Source: Candidatus Omnitrophota bacterium (GTDB lineage Bacteria > Omnitrophota > Gorgyraeia > Aquiviventales > Aquiviventaceae). From it: a stretch of DNA of 8,470 nt. The position numbers were made by a program, and so were the translations under genes. The stretch is taken from positions 1 through 8,470 of the forward strand of contig JAGVGS010000220.1 in NCBI GenBank assembly GCA_020057015.1, read 5' to 3'. Positions 1 through 6,177 of this stretch are shown here, piece after piece. The notes under the pieces are model-generated. The model searched no databases. It was not told the origin of the DNA and saw nothing but the letters and a program-made list of their open reading frames with translations. The number at the start of each line of letters is the position of its first letter. The first letter of the stretch is position 1.

Positions 1-1
1 C

Positions 2-2134
2 TCCTTCATGCGCGCGGCCGATGCCTCGGCCGGGGTCATCAAGTCCGGCGGCAAGACCCGCCGGGCGGCCAAGATGGTGGTCATGAATGCCGAGCACCCC
101 GATGTGAAGCAGTTCATCACGTGCAAATGGAAGGAAGAGGAGAAGGCGCACAAGCTGATCGAGGTCGGCTATGACGCGTCGATCGACGGGGAGGCGTATA
201 CGTCGATCTTCTTTCAGAACGCCAACAACTCGGTGCGCGCCTCGGATGAGTTCATGCGCCGCGCCATGAGCGACGAGGAGTGGGACCTGAAGGCCGTCAC
301 GACCGGCGAAGTCATGGAGCGCGTGAAGGCCCGCGATTTGCTGCGCCTGATCGCCGAGGCCACCTGGCACTGCGGCGATCCGGGCATGCAGTTTGACACC
401 ACGATCAACGACTGGCACACCTGCTCGAACAGCGGGCGCATCAACGCGAGCAACCCGTGTAGTGAATATATGCATTTAGACAATTCAGCGTGCAACCTCG
501 CCTCCATCAACCTCATGAAATTCCTGGATGACGAGGGCAACTTCCTCACCGAGCCCTTTAAGTACGCCACGCGTATTCTGATCATGGCGCAGGACATCAT
601 CGTGGATAATTCGTCCTACCCGACGGCGAAGATCGGGCGCAATGCCAAGGACTTCCGCGAGCTGGGGCTGGGCTTCGCCAACCTCGGGGCCTTGTTGATG
701 TCGCAGGGGGTGGCCTATGACTCGGATGAAGGGCGCGCCTGGGCCGGGGTCATCACGGCCGTCATGTGCGGCCAGGCCTATGAAGTCTCCGGTGAGATCG
801 CGCAGGAGATGGGCGCGTATCCCGGCTTTGCCTTGAACCGCGAGCCGCAGATCCGCGTGCTGCGCAAGCACCGCGCGCAAGTGGACAAGATCAACCATCG
901 CCTCGTGCCGCAGCCGCTGCTGCAGGCCGCCGCGCGTACGTGGGACGAGGCCATTCGCCACGGCGAAGAGCATGGCGTGCGCAACTCGCAGGTGACCGTC
1001 TTGGCCCCCACCGGCACCATCGCGTTCTTGATGGACTGCGACACCACCGGGGTCGAGCCGGACATCGCCCTCATCAAATACAAGCGGCTGGTCGGCGGCG
1101 GGATGCTGAAGATCGTGAACCAAACTGTGCCGCGCGCGCTGAAAAAGCTCGGCTACGATGGGGCGGAAGTGGACGCGATCCTCAAGCACCTCAACGAAAA
1201 AGAGACGATCGAGGGCGCCCCGGCGCTGAAGGCCGAGCACCTCTCGGTCTTTGACTGCGCCTTTAAGCCGCTGCACGGCGCGCGCTATATCCAGTACATG
1301 GGCCATGTGCGCATGATGGGGGCGGCCCAGCCGTTTATCAGCGGGGCGATCAGCAAGACCGTGAACCTGCCGCAGGATGCGACCATCGAGGACATCATCC
1401 AAGCCTACACCGAAGCCTGGCGCCTGGGGGTGAAGGCGCTGGCCGTCTACCGCGATGGCTCGAAGTGGGTGCAGCCGCTCTCGACGAAAAAGGGTGATGG
1501 CAAGAAGGCCCCCGTGGGCACGCCCTACCGCCGCCGGCTGGCGGATGAGCGGCAAGCGATTACCCACAAGTTCTCGGTGGGCGGCCACGAAGGATATCTC
1601 ACGGTCGGCATGTTTGAGGACGGCCTACCGGGTGAGATTTTCATCACCATGTCGAAGCAAGGCTCTACCCTCTCGGGCTTGATGGACGCCTTCGCGACAA
1701 TGGTCTCGCTGTCGCTGCAATACGGCGTGCCGATGAAGGTGCTGGTAAACAAGTTCAGCCACACCCGGTTTGAGCCCGCCGGCATCACCAACAACAAAGA
1801 CATCCGTTTCGCGAAATCAATCGTGGACTATATCTTCCGCTGGATGGCGCTGAAGTTCCTGCCGGCGGAGGAGGCCCAGGCGTTCAAGGTCACGGAGGCC
1901 CCCGGTGCGAAGCCGGCGGCCCAGGGCAATGGGAGCGCCTCAGCAGCGCCCAAGACCGCCACGGCCACGGCGAAAGCCGCCGAAGCCGCCGGCAGCTTCA
2001 TGGAGCAGCAGGAGAAGAGCACGTATGTCAGCCAGGCCGACGCGCCGGTGTGCACCGACTGCGGCTCGATCATGATCCGCAACGGCAGCTGCTACAAGTG
2101 CGGCAACTGCGGCACCACCTCGGGCTGCTCCTAA
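2..2134 (+). CDS. nrdJ: Class II (adenosylcobalamin-dependent) ribonucleoside-diphosphate reductase, C-terminal part; 5' end outside window
   Basis: Reduces ribonucleotides to deoxyribonucleotides in the cytoplasm using a B12-derived radical, so it needs no oxygen and no separate radical subunit. The frame is open from the left edge, and the first in-frame ATG (8) lies inside the conserved block MRAADASAGVIKSGGKTRR, so this is a 3' fragment and not the true start. Visible family signatures are NPCSEY (452-469) holding the active-site Cys and Glu, then NSACNLASINL, DFRELGLGFANLG, and LAPTGTIAFLMDCDTTGVEP. A TSCPD domain follows (about 1565-1860), then an Ala-rich linker (about 1890-1995), and a terminal Cys-rich tail (2051-2131) with CTDCG, CYKCGNCG and a final GCS. 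That tail is the zinc ribbon/redox tail typical of long NrdJ proteins. No intein is visible. A strong Shine-Dalgarno for the next gene starts just after the stop. Assignment is near certain; the exact N-terminus cannot be seen. Confidence 0.96.
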   Translation, partial: SFMRAADASAGVIKSGGKTRRAAKMVVMNAEHPDVKQFITCKWKEEEKAHKLIEVGYDASIDGEAYTSIFFQNANNSVRASDEFMRRAMSDEEWDLKAVTTGEVMERVKARDLLRLIAEATWHCGDPGMQFDTTINDWHTCSNSGRINASNPCSEYMHLDNSACNLASINLMKFLDDEGNFLTEPFKYATRILIMAQDIIVDNSSYPTAKIGRNAKDFRELGLGFANLGALLMSQGVAYDSDEGRAWAGVITAVMCGQAYEVSGEIAQEMGAYPGFALNREPQIRVLRKHRAQVDKINHRLVPQPLLQAAARTWDEAIRHGEEHGVRNSQVTVLAPTGTIAFLMDCDTTGVEPDIALIKYKRLVGGGMLKIVNQTVPRALKKLGYDGAEVDAILKHLNEKETIEGAPALKAEHLSVFDCAFKPLHGARYIQYMGHVRMMGAAQPFISGAISKTVNLPQDATIEDIIQAYTEAWRLGVKALAVYRDGSKWVQPLSTKKGDGKKAPVGTPYRRRLADERQAITHKFSVGGHEGYLTVGMFEDGLPGEIFITMSKQGSTLSGLMDAFATMVSLSLQYGVPMKVLVNKFSHTRFEPAGITNNKDIRFAKSIVDYIFRWMALKFLPAEEAQAFKVTEAPGAKPAAQGNGSASAAPKTATATAKAAEAAGSFMEQQEKSTYVSQADAPVCTDCGSIMIRNGSCYKCGNCGTTSGCS

Positions 2135-2147
2135 GACAGGAGGGACG

Positions 2148-2384
2148 ATGACGAATTTCCTGAGCACGGCAATGACGAAAAAGTGCAGGGCATTCGTTGT
2201 CTCCCACTGGGGGCAGGATGGCCTCAAGCAGGTCAAGGAGCGGCCGGTGAGCTGGGTGCGGCACGAAGCCAACCCGCACCTGAAGCACTTGCGCCGCAAG
2301 CAGAAGACGCTGCCGTTTTTGGCAGTGCAGGGCACGGTCAACCGGATCCACGTGGCGCTATCGACGGAGAAAAAGGGAGTCTAA
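2148..2384 (+). CDS. Small protein of unknown function between nrdJ and dcd
   Basis: I do not recognise this 78-residue protein. It is probably real. AGGAGGG at 2138-2144 precedes the ATG, though the 3-base spacing is short. About 66 of its 78 codons end in G or C, as in the neighbouring genes. It also fills the gap between nrdJ and dcd exactly, starting 13 bases after one and ending 1 base before the other. The product is basic and probably soluble: no signal peptide, no membrane segment, one Cys (CRAF near residue 13), and a Lys/Arg/His-rich centre (HLKHLRRKQK). A second Met at residue 9 (2172) lacks a ribosome-binding site. A +1-frame ORF (2183-2389) overlaps it but has no ribosome-binding site and is less likely. 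Position suggests a role linked to nucleotide reduction, such as an accessory or nucleic-acid-binding factor, but that is only context. Confidence 0.6.
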   Translation: MTNFLSTAMTKKCRAFVVSHWGQDGLKQVKERPVSWVRHEANPHLKHLRRKQKTLPFLAVQGTVNRIHVALSTEKKGV

Positions 2385-2385
2385 C

Positions 2386-3000
2386 GTGATGCTGGAAACG
2401 CCGCAACCGACCATGGCCAACACCCCTGAGCACATCCAATCCGCGGGCCGTATCTTGGTCGACTGGGAAATCCGCGAGTATGTGAAGAAATACCAGATGC
2501 TCGACCCCTTTGAGGATGGCTTGCGCCGCAACGGCGCGATCTCGTATGGCCTCTCGTCGATGGGCTACGACATCCGCGTGACCGATGAATACAAAATATT
2601 TACGAACGTGCGCCAGGCGGTGGTCGACCCTAAAGAGTTCAATCCCGATTCATTCGTGGACTATAGGGGGGCGACCTGCGTGATCCCGCCGAACTCCTTT
2701 GCGCTGGCGCGCTCGGTGGAGAATTTCAAGATGCCCCGTTCCGTCCTGGGCCTGTGCTTAGGCAAGTCGAGCTACGCGCGCTGCGGCATCGTGGTCAACA
2801 TTACACCGCTCGAGCCGGGCTGGGAAGGGCACCTCACGATTGAAATCTCCAACACCACTCCGCTGCCTGCGCGCATCTACTCGTTTGAAGGCATCGCGCA
2901 GGTGCTCTTTTTCGAGGCCGGCTCGCTGCCGGAAGTCTCCTACGCGGATCGCAAGGGCAAGTACCAGGGCCAGCAGGGCATTACGCTGCCCAAGGTGTAG
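2386..3000 (+). CDS. dcd: dCTP deaminase
   Basis: Deaminates dCTP to dUTP, the precursor route to dTMP, in the cytoplasm as a trimer. The length (204 residues from GTG 2386) fits the family's 180-200. Residue numbers from GTG 2386: the NTP-binding/catalytic segment GKSSYARCGIVVN is at 126-138, followed by LEPGWEGHLTIEISN, in which Glu153 matches the catalytic Glu of Dcd. The C-terminal YADRKGKYQGQQG (186-198) is the loop that closes over the triphosphate. GKSSYAR is the form usual in monofunctional Dcd. Three starts are possible: GTG 2386, ATG 2389 (GGGAG at 2375-2379 serves both) and ATG 2413, which begins MANTPEH. Conserved Dcd proteins usually start close to the GRILVDWEIRE block, so any of the three is compatible. 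It begins 1 base after the small upstream gene and ends 3 bases before the glycosylase gene, indicating one transcript. Confidence 0.94.
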   Translation: MMLETPQPTMANTPEHIQSAGRILVDWEIREYVKKYQMLDPFEDGLRRNGAISYGLSSMGYDIRVTDEYKIFTNVRQAVVDPKEFNPDSFVDYRGATCVIPPNSFALARSVENFKMPRSVLGLCLGKSSYARCGIVVNITPLEPGWEGHLTIEISNTTPLPARIYSFEGIAQVLFFEAGSLPEVSYADRKGKYQGQQGITLPKV

Positions 3001-3003
3001 GGC

Positions 3004-3924
3004 GTGTTTGAGCTTGCGTGTAAGGATTTTTCTCTTGGCACCACCCTCGAGTCAGGCCAGGCCTTCCGCTGGATCGAGCGCGAGGGCTGGTTCTACGGTT
3101 TTCTCGGGCCCGGCCTTGTCAAGGTGCAGCAGCAAGGCGACCGGCTGCGCTGTGCGGCCTCGCACCCTGCGCTGACGCCAGCATACCTGGGCCGCTACTT
3201 CGCGCTCGATCTCGACTTGCCGCACATCCTCACGCTGATCAATGTGGACATGCAGATCCATCAGGCGCTGGTGCGCTACCCGGGCCTGCGCGTAATGCGG
3301 CAAGATGGGTGGGAGACGCTGGCCTCCTTCATCTGCGCGTCATTCAACAACATCAAGCGCATCGAGAGCCTGATCGAGCGGCTGGCCCAAGCCTACGGCG
3401 AGCCCGTGGCCCTCGAAGGCTTCGGCGGCTTCACGTTCCCCCAGCCGGCGCGCGTGGCGGCGGCCAGCGAAAAAGCACTGCGCAGCCTCGGCCTCGGCTA
3501 TCGCGCGCCGTATCTGAAGGCCACGGCCCAGCGTATCGTGGCGGGCACGCTGCGGCTCGAGCATCTGTCCCAGGTCGATTACGCCACGGCCAAGAAGGCC
3601 CTCATGGGCTGCGAGGGCGTGGGGGACAAGGTGGCTGATTGCGTCGCCCTCTTTGGTTTCGAGAAATACGAGGCGTTTCCGATCGACGTGTGGATGGAGC
3701 GAGTGATGCGCTACTACTTTCGGCACCGCAAGATGACGCGCGGGCGCTTGCATGCCTACGCGCAGCAGCGCTACGGCGCGTGGGCCGGCTATGCGCAACA
3801 ATATCTGTATCATGACATTCGGCAGCGGCGCACGAGCGCGCCGTACGCACTACCGCGCCCCGACCAGGCCGTGCTCATCGAGGAGCCGCACCCCGTGCGC
3901 GCGCTGATGCGTGCAGAGGCTTGA
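3004..3924 (+). CDS. ogg: 8-oxoguanine DNA glycosylase/AP lyase, OGG1 type
   Basis: Removes 8-oxo-7,8-dihydroguanine from DNA and nicks the abasic site (base excision repair). The 306-residue protein has an OGG N-terminal domain (about 1-100, with LESGQAFRW near 15-23 as in OGG1) and a helix-hairpin-helix GPD domain (about 105-275). CASFNNIKRI (111-120) matches the Asn-containing lesion-recognition helix. GCEGVGDKVADC (202-213) is the HhH motif, with Lys209 as the Schiff-base nucleophile. FPIDVWMERV (225-234) supplies the catalytic Asp228, matching VPVDVHMW in human OGG1. No iron-sulfur Cys cluster is present, which separates it from MutY/Nth. It starts at GTG 3004, with AAGGTG (2992-2997) overlapping the end of dcd as ribosome-binding site. 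OGG1-type enzymes are much rarer in bacteria than MutM. The basic tail after about 275 looks like an unstructured lineage-specific extension. Confidence 0.93.
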   Translation: MFELACKDFSLGTTLESGQAFRWIEREGWFYGFLGPGLVKVQQQGDRLRCAASHPALTPAYLGRYFALDLDLPHILTLINVDMQIHQALVRYPGLRVMRQDGWETLASFICASFNNIKRIESLIERLAQAYGEPVALEGFGGFTFPQPARVAAASEKALRSLGLGYRAPYLKATAQRIVAGTLRLEHLSQVDYATAKKALMGCEGVGDKVADCVALFGFEKYEAFPIDVWMERVMRYYFRHRKMTRGRLHAYAQQRYGAWAGYAQQYLYHDIRQRRTSAPYALPRPDQAVLIEEPHPVRALMRAEA

Positions 3925-3960
3925 CACTGTTGCGAGGGTGTGGTTCCATAGTAATGGTAT
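3921..3960 (+). promoter_or_regulatory. Weak candidate promoter for the ligase-aminomutase operon
   Basis: A perfect TTGACA (3921-3926) overlaps the stop codon of the glycosylase gene at the start of the only sizeable gap in the window. The -10 partner is poor: CATAGT (3947-3952) matches 4 of 6 but with a 20-base spacer, and TTCCAT at the ideal 17-base spacing matches 3 of 6. If used, it would give a leader of roughly 160 bases containing the two hairpins below. The next operon may instead be read through from the repair operon. Confidence 0.25.
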
Positions 3961-3998
3961 GACGCGACGCGTGATGAGTTGATGGTTCTCGAGCACAG

Positions 3999-4021
3999 AC
4001 CCTGCCCGTGGCGGGCGGGGT
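3999..4021 (+). promoter_or_regulatory. 10-bp hairpin in the leader of the ATP-grasp/KamA operon
   Basis: ACCCTGCCCG (3999-4008) pairs with CGGGCGGGGT (4012-4021) across a TGG loop: ten pairs, one of them G-U. No T-run follows, so it is not an intrinsic terminator. Its left-arm segment CCTGCCC (4001-4007) is also perfectly complementary to GGGCAGG (4111-4117), the ribosome-binding region of the next gene, so two exclusive structures are possible. Confidence 0.45.
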
Positions 4022-4075
4022 ATGCTTGCGTGAGGACCGGCGCATCATCGTGAACACAATCGAACAAGCAGGCGT

Positions 4076-4110
4076 AGGGACTCAGGGACCTGGGTCCCTC
4101 TTTCTTTGTT
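4076..4110 (+). terminator. Intrinsic terminator or attenuator just before the first ATP-grasp gene
   Basis: AGGGACC (4084-4090) pairs perfectly with GGTCCCT (4093-4099). The drawn 2-base loop means the last pair probably opens. It is followed by CTTTCTTTGTT, so 9 of the 12 bases 4099-4110 are T. A near-repeat of the left arm, AGGGAC (4076-4081), could compete for GTCCCT (4094-4099). It may simply end the upstream repair operon. However, the next ATG is 13 bases beyond the T-run, leaving no room for an ordinary promoter after it, so transcripts of the ligase gene must read through it. That makes attenuation plausible. Confidence 0.5.
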
Positions 4111-4123
4111 GGGCAGGCAGGTG

Positions 4124-5155
4124 ATGGGCTATCGCATCGGCATGACCTATAACGTGAAAACCGAAGTCGCCCTCAAGCCGGGCGATCCGCCGGATATGAA
4201 CGCCGAGTTTGACCACGAGGAGACCGTCAAGCACATCGAGGCGGCGATCCGCGAGGCCGGCCATGAGCCGGTGCGCATCGGCAACGCGCGGCAGCTGCTC
4301 GAGCGCATGCACGAGCTCAAGGTGGACCTGGTCTTCAACATCGCCGAGGGCTACGGCGGGCGCAACCGCGAATCGCAGGTGCCCATTTTGCTCGAGATGC
4401 TGCGCGTGCCCTTCGTGGGCGCCGATGGCCTCACGCTGGGCCTGACGCTGGATAAGGTGCTCACGAAAAAGATCCTCATCGCCGAAGGGATCCCGACGCC
4501 CAAGTACATCGAAGTCACCGAGGACGAAGCGTTTTGGCGCACCGCGTTACGCTATCCCTTGATCGTCAAGCTGCGCTGCGAGGGTTCGAGCAAAGGCCTC
4601 ACCGACAACTCGCTCGTGAACACCCCGGAGGCGCTTAAAGCGCAGGTGCAGCACTTGCGCGCCACGTATCAGGACGCGCCGATTTTCGTGGAGGAGTTTT
4701 TGGAGGGGCAGGAGTTTACGGTGGCGGTCATCGGCAACGAGCAGCCCGAGGTGTACCCGGTGGTGCAGATCGCCCTCGATGGCGTCACGGACCTGGGGAG
4801 AAAATTCTTCACCTTCCATTACCTGCGCACCGGGTCCGATTATATTTGCCCGGCGCGCATTCCAGAGCCCCTCGCGCGCAAGATGCAGGAGCTGGCCTTG
4901 CGCACGTACCGCGCGGTGGAGTGCCGCGATTTCGGCCGCGTGGATTTCCGCACCGACCAGCGGGGCGACCCCTACGTGCTCGAGATCAACCCGCTGCCCT
5001 CGCTCTCCGATCAAGACGTGTTCAATTTCATTTGCAAGACCAAGGGGCTGACGCACCACCAAATGATCAGCCGGATTCTCGAGACCGCCCTCGTGCGGTA
5101 CGGGATGCACTCCCGGGATGAGGCAGGGGTCCTATCGCCTACACGATCGCGCTGA
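4124..5155 (+). CDS. ATP-grasp ligase A, D-Ala-D-Ala ligase superfamily, substrate unknown
   Basis: Predicted cytoplasmic enzyme that activates a carboxylate with ATP as an acyl phosphate and joins it to an amine. From ATG 4124 it has 343 residues: an N-terminal Rossmann-like domain (MGYRIGMTYN, FNIAEG 71-76, RESQVP 82-87) and the ATP-grasp fold with Asp110-Lys111, IVKLRCEGSSKG (147-158, ATP-binding Lys149 and phosphate loop), VEEFLEGQEFTV (189-200), CPARIPEP (242-249) and Mg ligands Asp274, Glu287 and Asn289 in LEINPLPSLS. True Ddl has an HGxxGEDG signature; here it is replaced by NIAEGYGGRNRES, so D-alanine is doubtful as substrate. I prefer ATG 4124 to TTG 4106 because GGGCAGG (4111-4117) sits 6 bases upstream and the protein then starts at the first beta strand. 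Its 3' end overlaps ligase B. The family is sure; the substrate is not. Confidence 0.88.
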   Translation: MGYRIGMTYNVKTEVALKPGDPPDMNAEFDHEETVKHIEAAIREAGHEPVRIGNARQLLERMHELKVDLVFNIAEGYGGRNRESQVPILLEMLRVPFVGADGLTLGLTLDKVLTKKILIAEGIPTPKYIEVTEDEAFWRTALRYPLIVKLRCEGSSKGLTDNSLVNTPEALKAQVQHLRATYQDAPIFVEEFLEGQEFTVAVIGNEQPEVYPVVQIALDGVTDLGRKFFTFHYLRTGSDYICPARIPEPLARKMQELALRTYRAVECRDFGRVDFRTDQRGDPYVLEINPLPSLSDQDVFNFICKTKGLTHHQMISRILETALVRYGMHSRDEAGVLSPTRSR

Positions 5156-6177
5156 CCTATAACTTGAAGCGGGGCTCTGCGGCGTCGGATGATGCCGACT
5201 CGGAGTTCGACAGCCCCCGCACCGTAGCCTCAATCGCGCGCAGCCTGGAGGCTGCCGGGCACAGCGTGCATTGCGTGGAAGCCAACGCCGAGCTGCCCCA
5301 GTGGTTCCTCACCCACCAGGTCGACCTGGCCTTCAACATCGCCGAAGGGCTCTACGGCGCGCATCGCGAATCCCAAGTGCCGGCCATCCTCGAATCGCTC
5401 CAGGTGCCGTGCACCGGCTCTCACAGCATCACGCTGGCCTTAGCGCTCGATAAGGCCAAGACCAAGCAGATTCTCGCCTCCGACGGCATCCCGACGCCCC
5501 CCTGGCAGCTGTTCTCGACGGCGACGGCCGCGCTGGATGCGCGCCTCGAGTTTCCCTTGATTGTGAAGCCCAACCGCGAGGGCTCGAGTAAGGGCATCTG
5601 GCGCGAGAGCGTGGTGGGCGATGAAGACACCTTGCGCCGGCAGGTGCGGCGCATCCTGGAGCAGTACCGGCAAGAGGCGCTGGTGGAGGAATTCATCGAC
5701 GGCAAGGAGCTCACCGTCGGCGTCCTAGGCCCCGAGGCACTGCCCGTGCTGGAGATCGATTTCAGCGCGTGCCGCCGCTCGGGCGAGTATTTCTATTCTT
5801 GGCACATGAAAGAATTTCAGGGCGATGCGGCGCGTGGCCTGATGCCTCAACTGCATTGCCCAGCCCGTTTGGAGCCCGCCACAGCGCGGCGCGTGCAGGC
5901 CGTGGCCTTGCGCGCCCATCGGGTGCTCGGCTGCAGCGATTTTTCGCGCACCGACATCCGCCTGCGGGCCGACGGCACCCCGATGGTCCTAGAGGTGAAC
6001 CCCTTGCCAGGCCTCAGCCCGTGGGATAGCAATTTTCCGGCCATGACGCAGGCCGCCGGCCTGTCGCATGACGCCCTTATTCAGCGGATCGTGGAATTGG
6101 CCATGAGCCGCTCTCGTCACCAGACAACCGCATCGGGTGCTTCGCTGGACCGGGTGCTACAGGAGGGGGTGAGGTGA
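5134..6177 (+). CDS. ATP-grasp ligase B, paralogue of ligase A; start codon unclear
   Basis: A second D-Ala-D-Ala-ligase-superfamily enzyme, clearly a tandem duplicate of ligase A. Over the VDL..FNIAEG to GIPTP segment I count about 37 identities in 60 positions by eye. Numbering from 5134: FNIAEG (67-72), RESQVP (78-83), Asp106-Lys107, IVKPNREGSSKG (143-154), VEEFIDGKELTV (184-195), CPARLEPA (242-249), and Mg ligands Asp274, Glu287 and Asn289 in LEVNPLPGLS. The start is a puzzle. The frame is open from 5122 but has no ATG or GTG. TTG 5164 would delete the first beta strand (YTIALTYN), which ligase A keeps. Codon ATC 5134 aligns exactly with the ATG of ligase A and follows GCAGGGG. An ATG at 5118 is one frame off and would join if one G of 5126-5129 were absent. 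It overlaps ligase A and ends in a GTGA overlap with the aminomutase. The C-terminal tail after about 325 is not conserved. Confidence 0.87.
   Translation: MAYTIALTYNLKRGSAASDDADSEFDSPRTVASIARSLEAAGHSVHCVEANAELPQWFLTHQVDLAFNIAEGLYGAHRESQVPAILESLQVPCTGSHSITLALALDKAKTKQILASDGIPTPPWQLFSTATAALDARLEFPLIVKPNREGSSKGIWRESVVGDEDTLRRQVRRILEQYRQEALVEEFIDGKELTVGVLGPEALPVLEIDFSACRRSGEYFYSWHMKEFQGDAARGLMPQLHCPARLEPATARRVQAVALRAHRVLGCSDFSRTDIRLRADGTPMVLEVNPLPGLSPWDSNFPAMTQAAGLSHDALIQRIVELAMSRSRHQTTASGASLDRVLQEGVR

Noticed and set aside
485..1588. Long open frame on the - strand (367 codons) opposite nrdJ
   Set aside because: It is a GC-rich shadow of a strongly conserved gene. Its translation is Arg/His/Val-rich with no recognisable motif, and it lies wholly inside nrdJ.
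2183..2389. Alternative + strand ORF of 68 codons overlapping the small gene between nrdJ and dcd
   Set aside because: It has no ribosome-binding site and reads a frame offset from the better-supported ORF at 2148, which has AGGAGGG upstream and GC-rich third positions.
3982..4053. 23-codon leader ORF (ATG 3982 to TGA) as an attenuation leader peptide
   Set aside because: It has no good Shine-Dalgarno and no lysine codons, so a lysine-starvation attenuation model is not supported.
4040..4080. tRNA-like TTCGA T-loop on the - strand in the leader
   Set aside because: The flanking bases do not form the five-pair T-stem, and no acceptor or anticodon arm can be drawn.
3925..4123. Lysine riboswitch upstream of the lysine-related genes
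   Set aside because: I cannot find the conserved AGAGGUGC-type core or its arrangement of helices. The leader looks structured but does not match this class.
4124..6177. Calling the two ATP-grasp genes true D-alanine-D-alanine ligases (ddlA/ddlB)
   Set aside because: Both lack the Ddl HGxxGEDG signature, occur as a tandem pair, and are coupled to kamA. The fold is shared, but the substrate is unlikely to be D-alanine.
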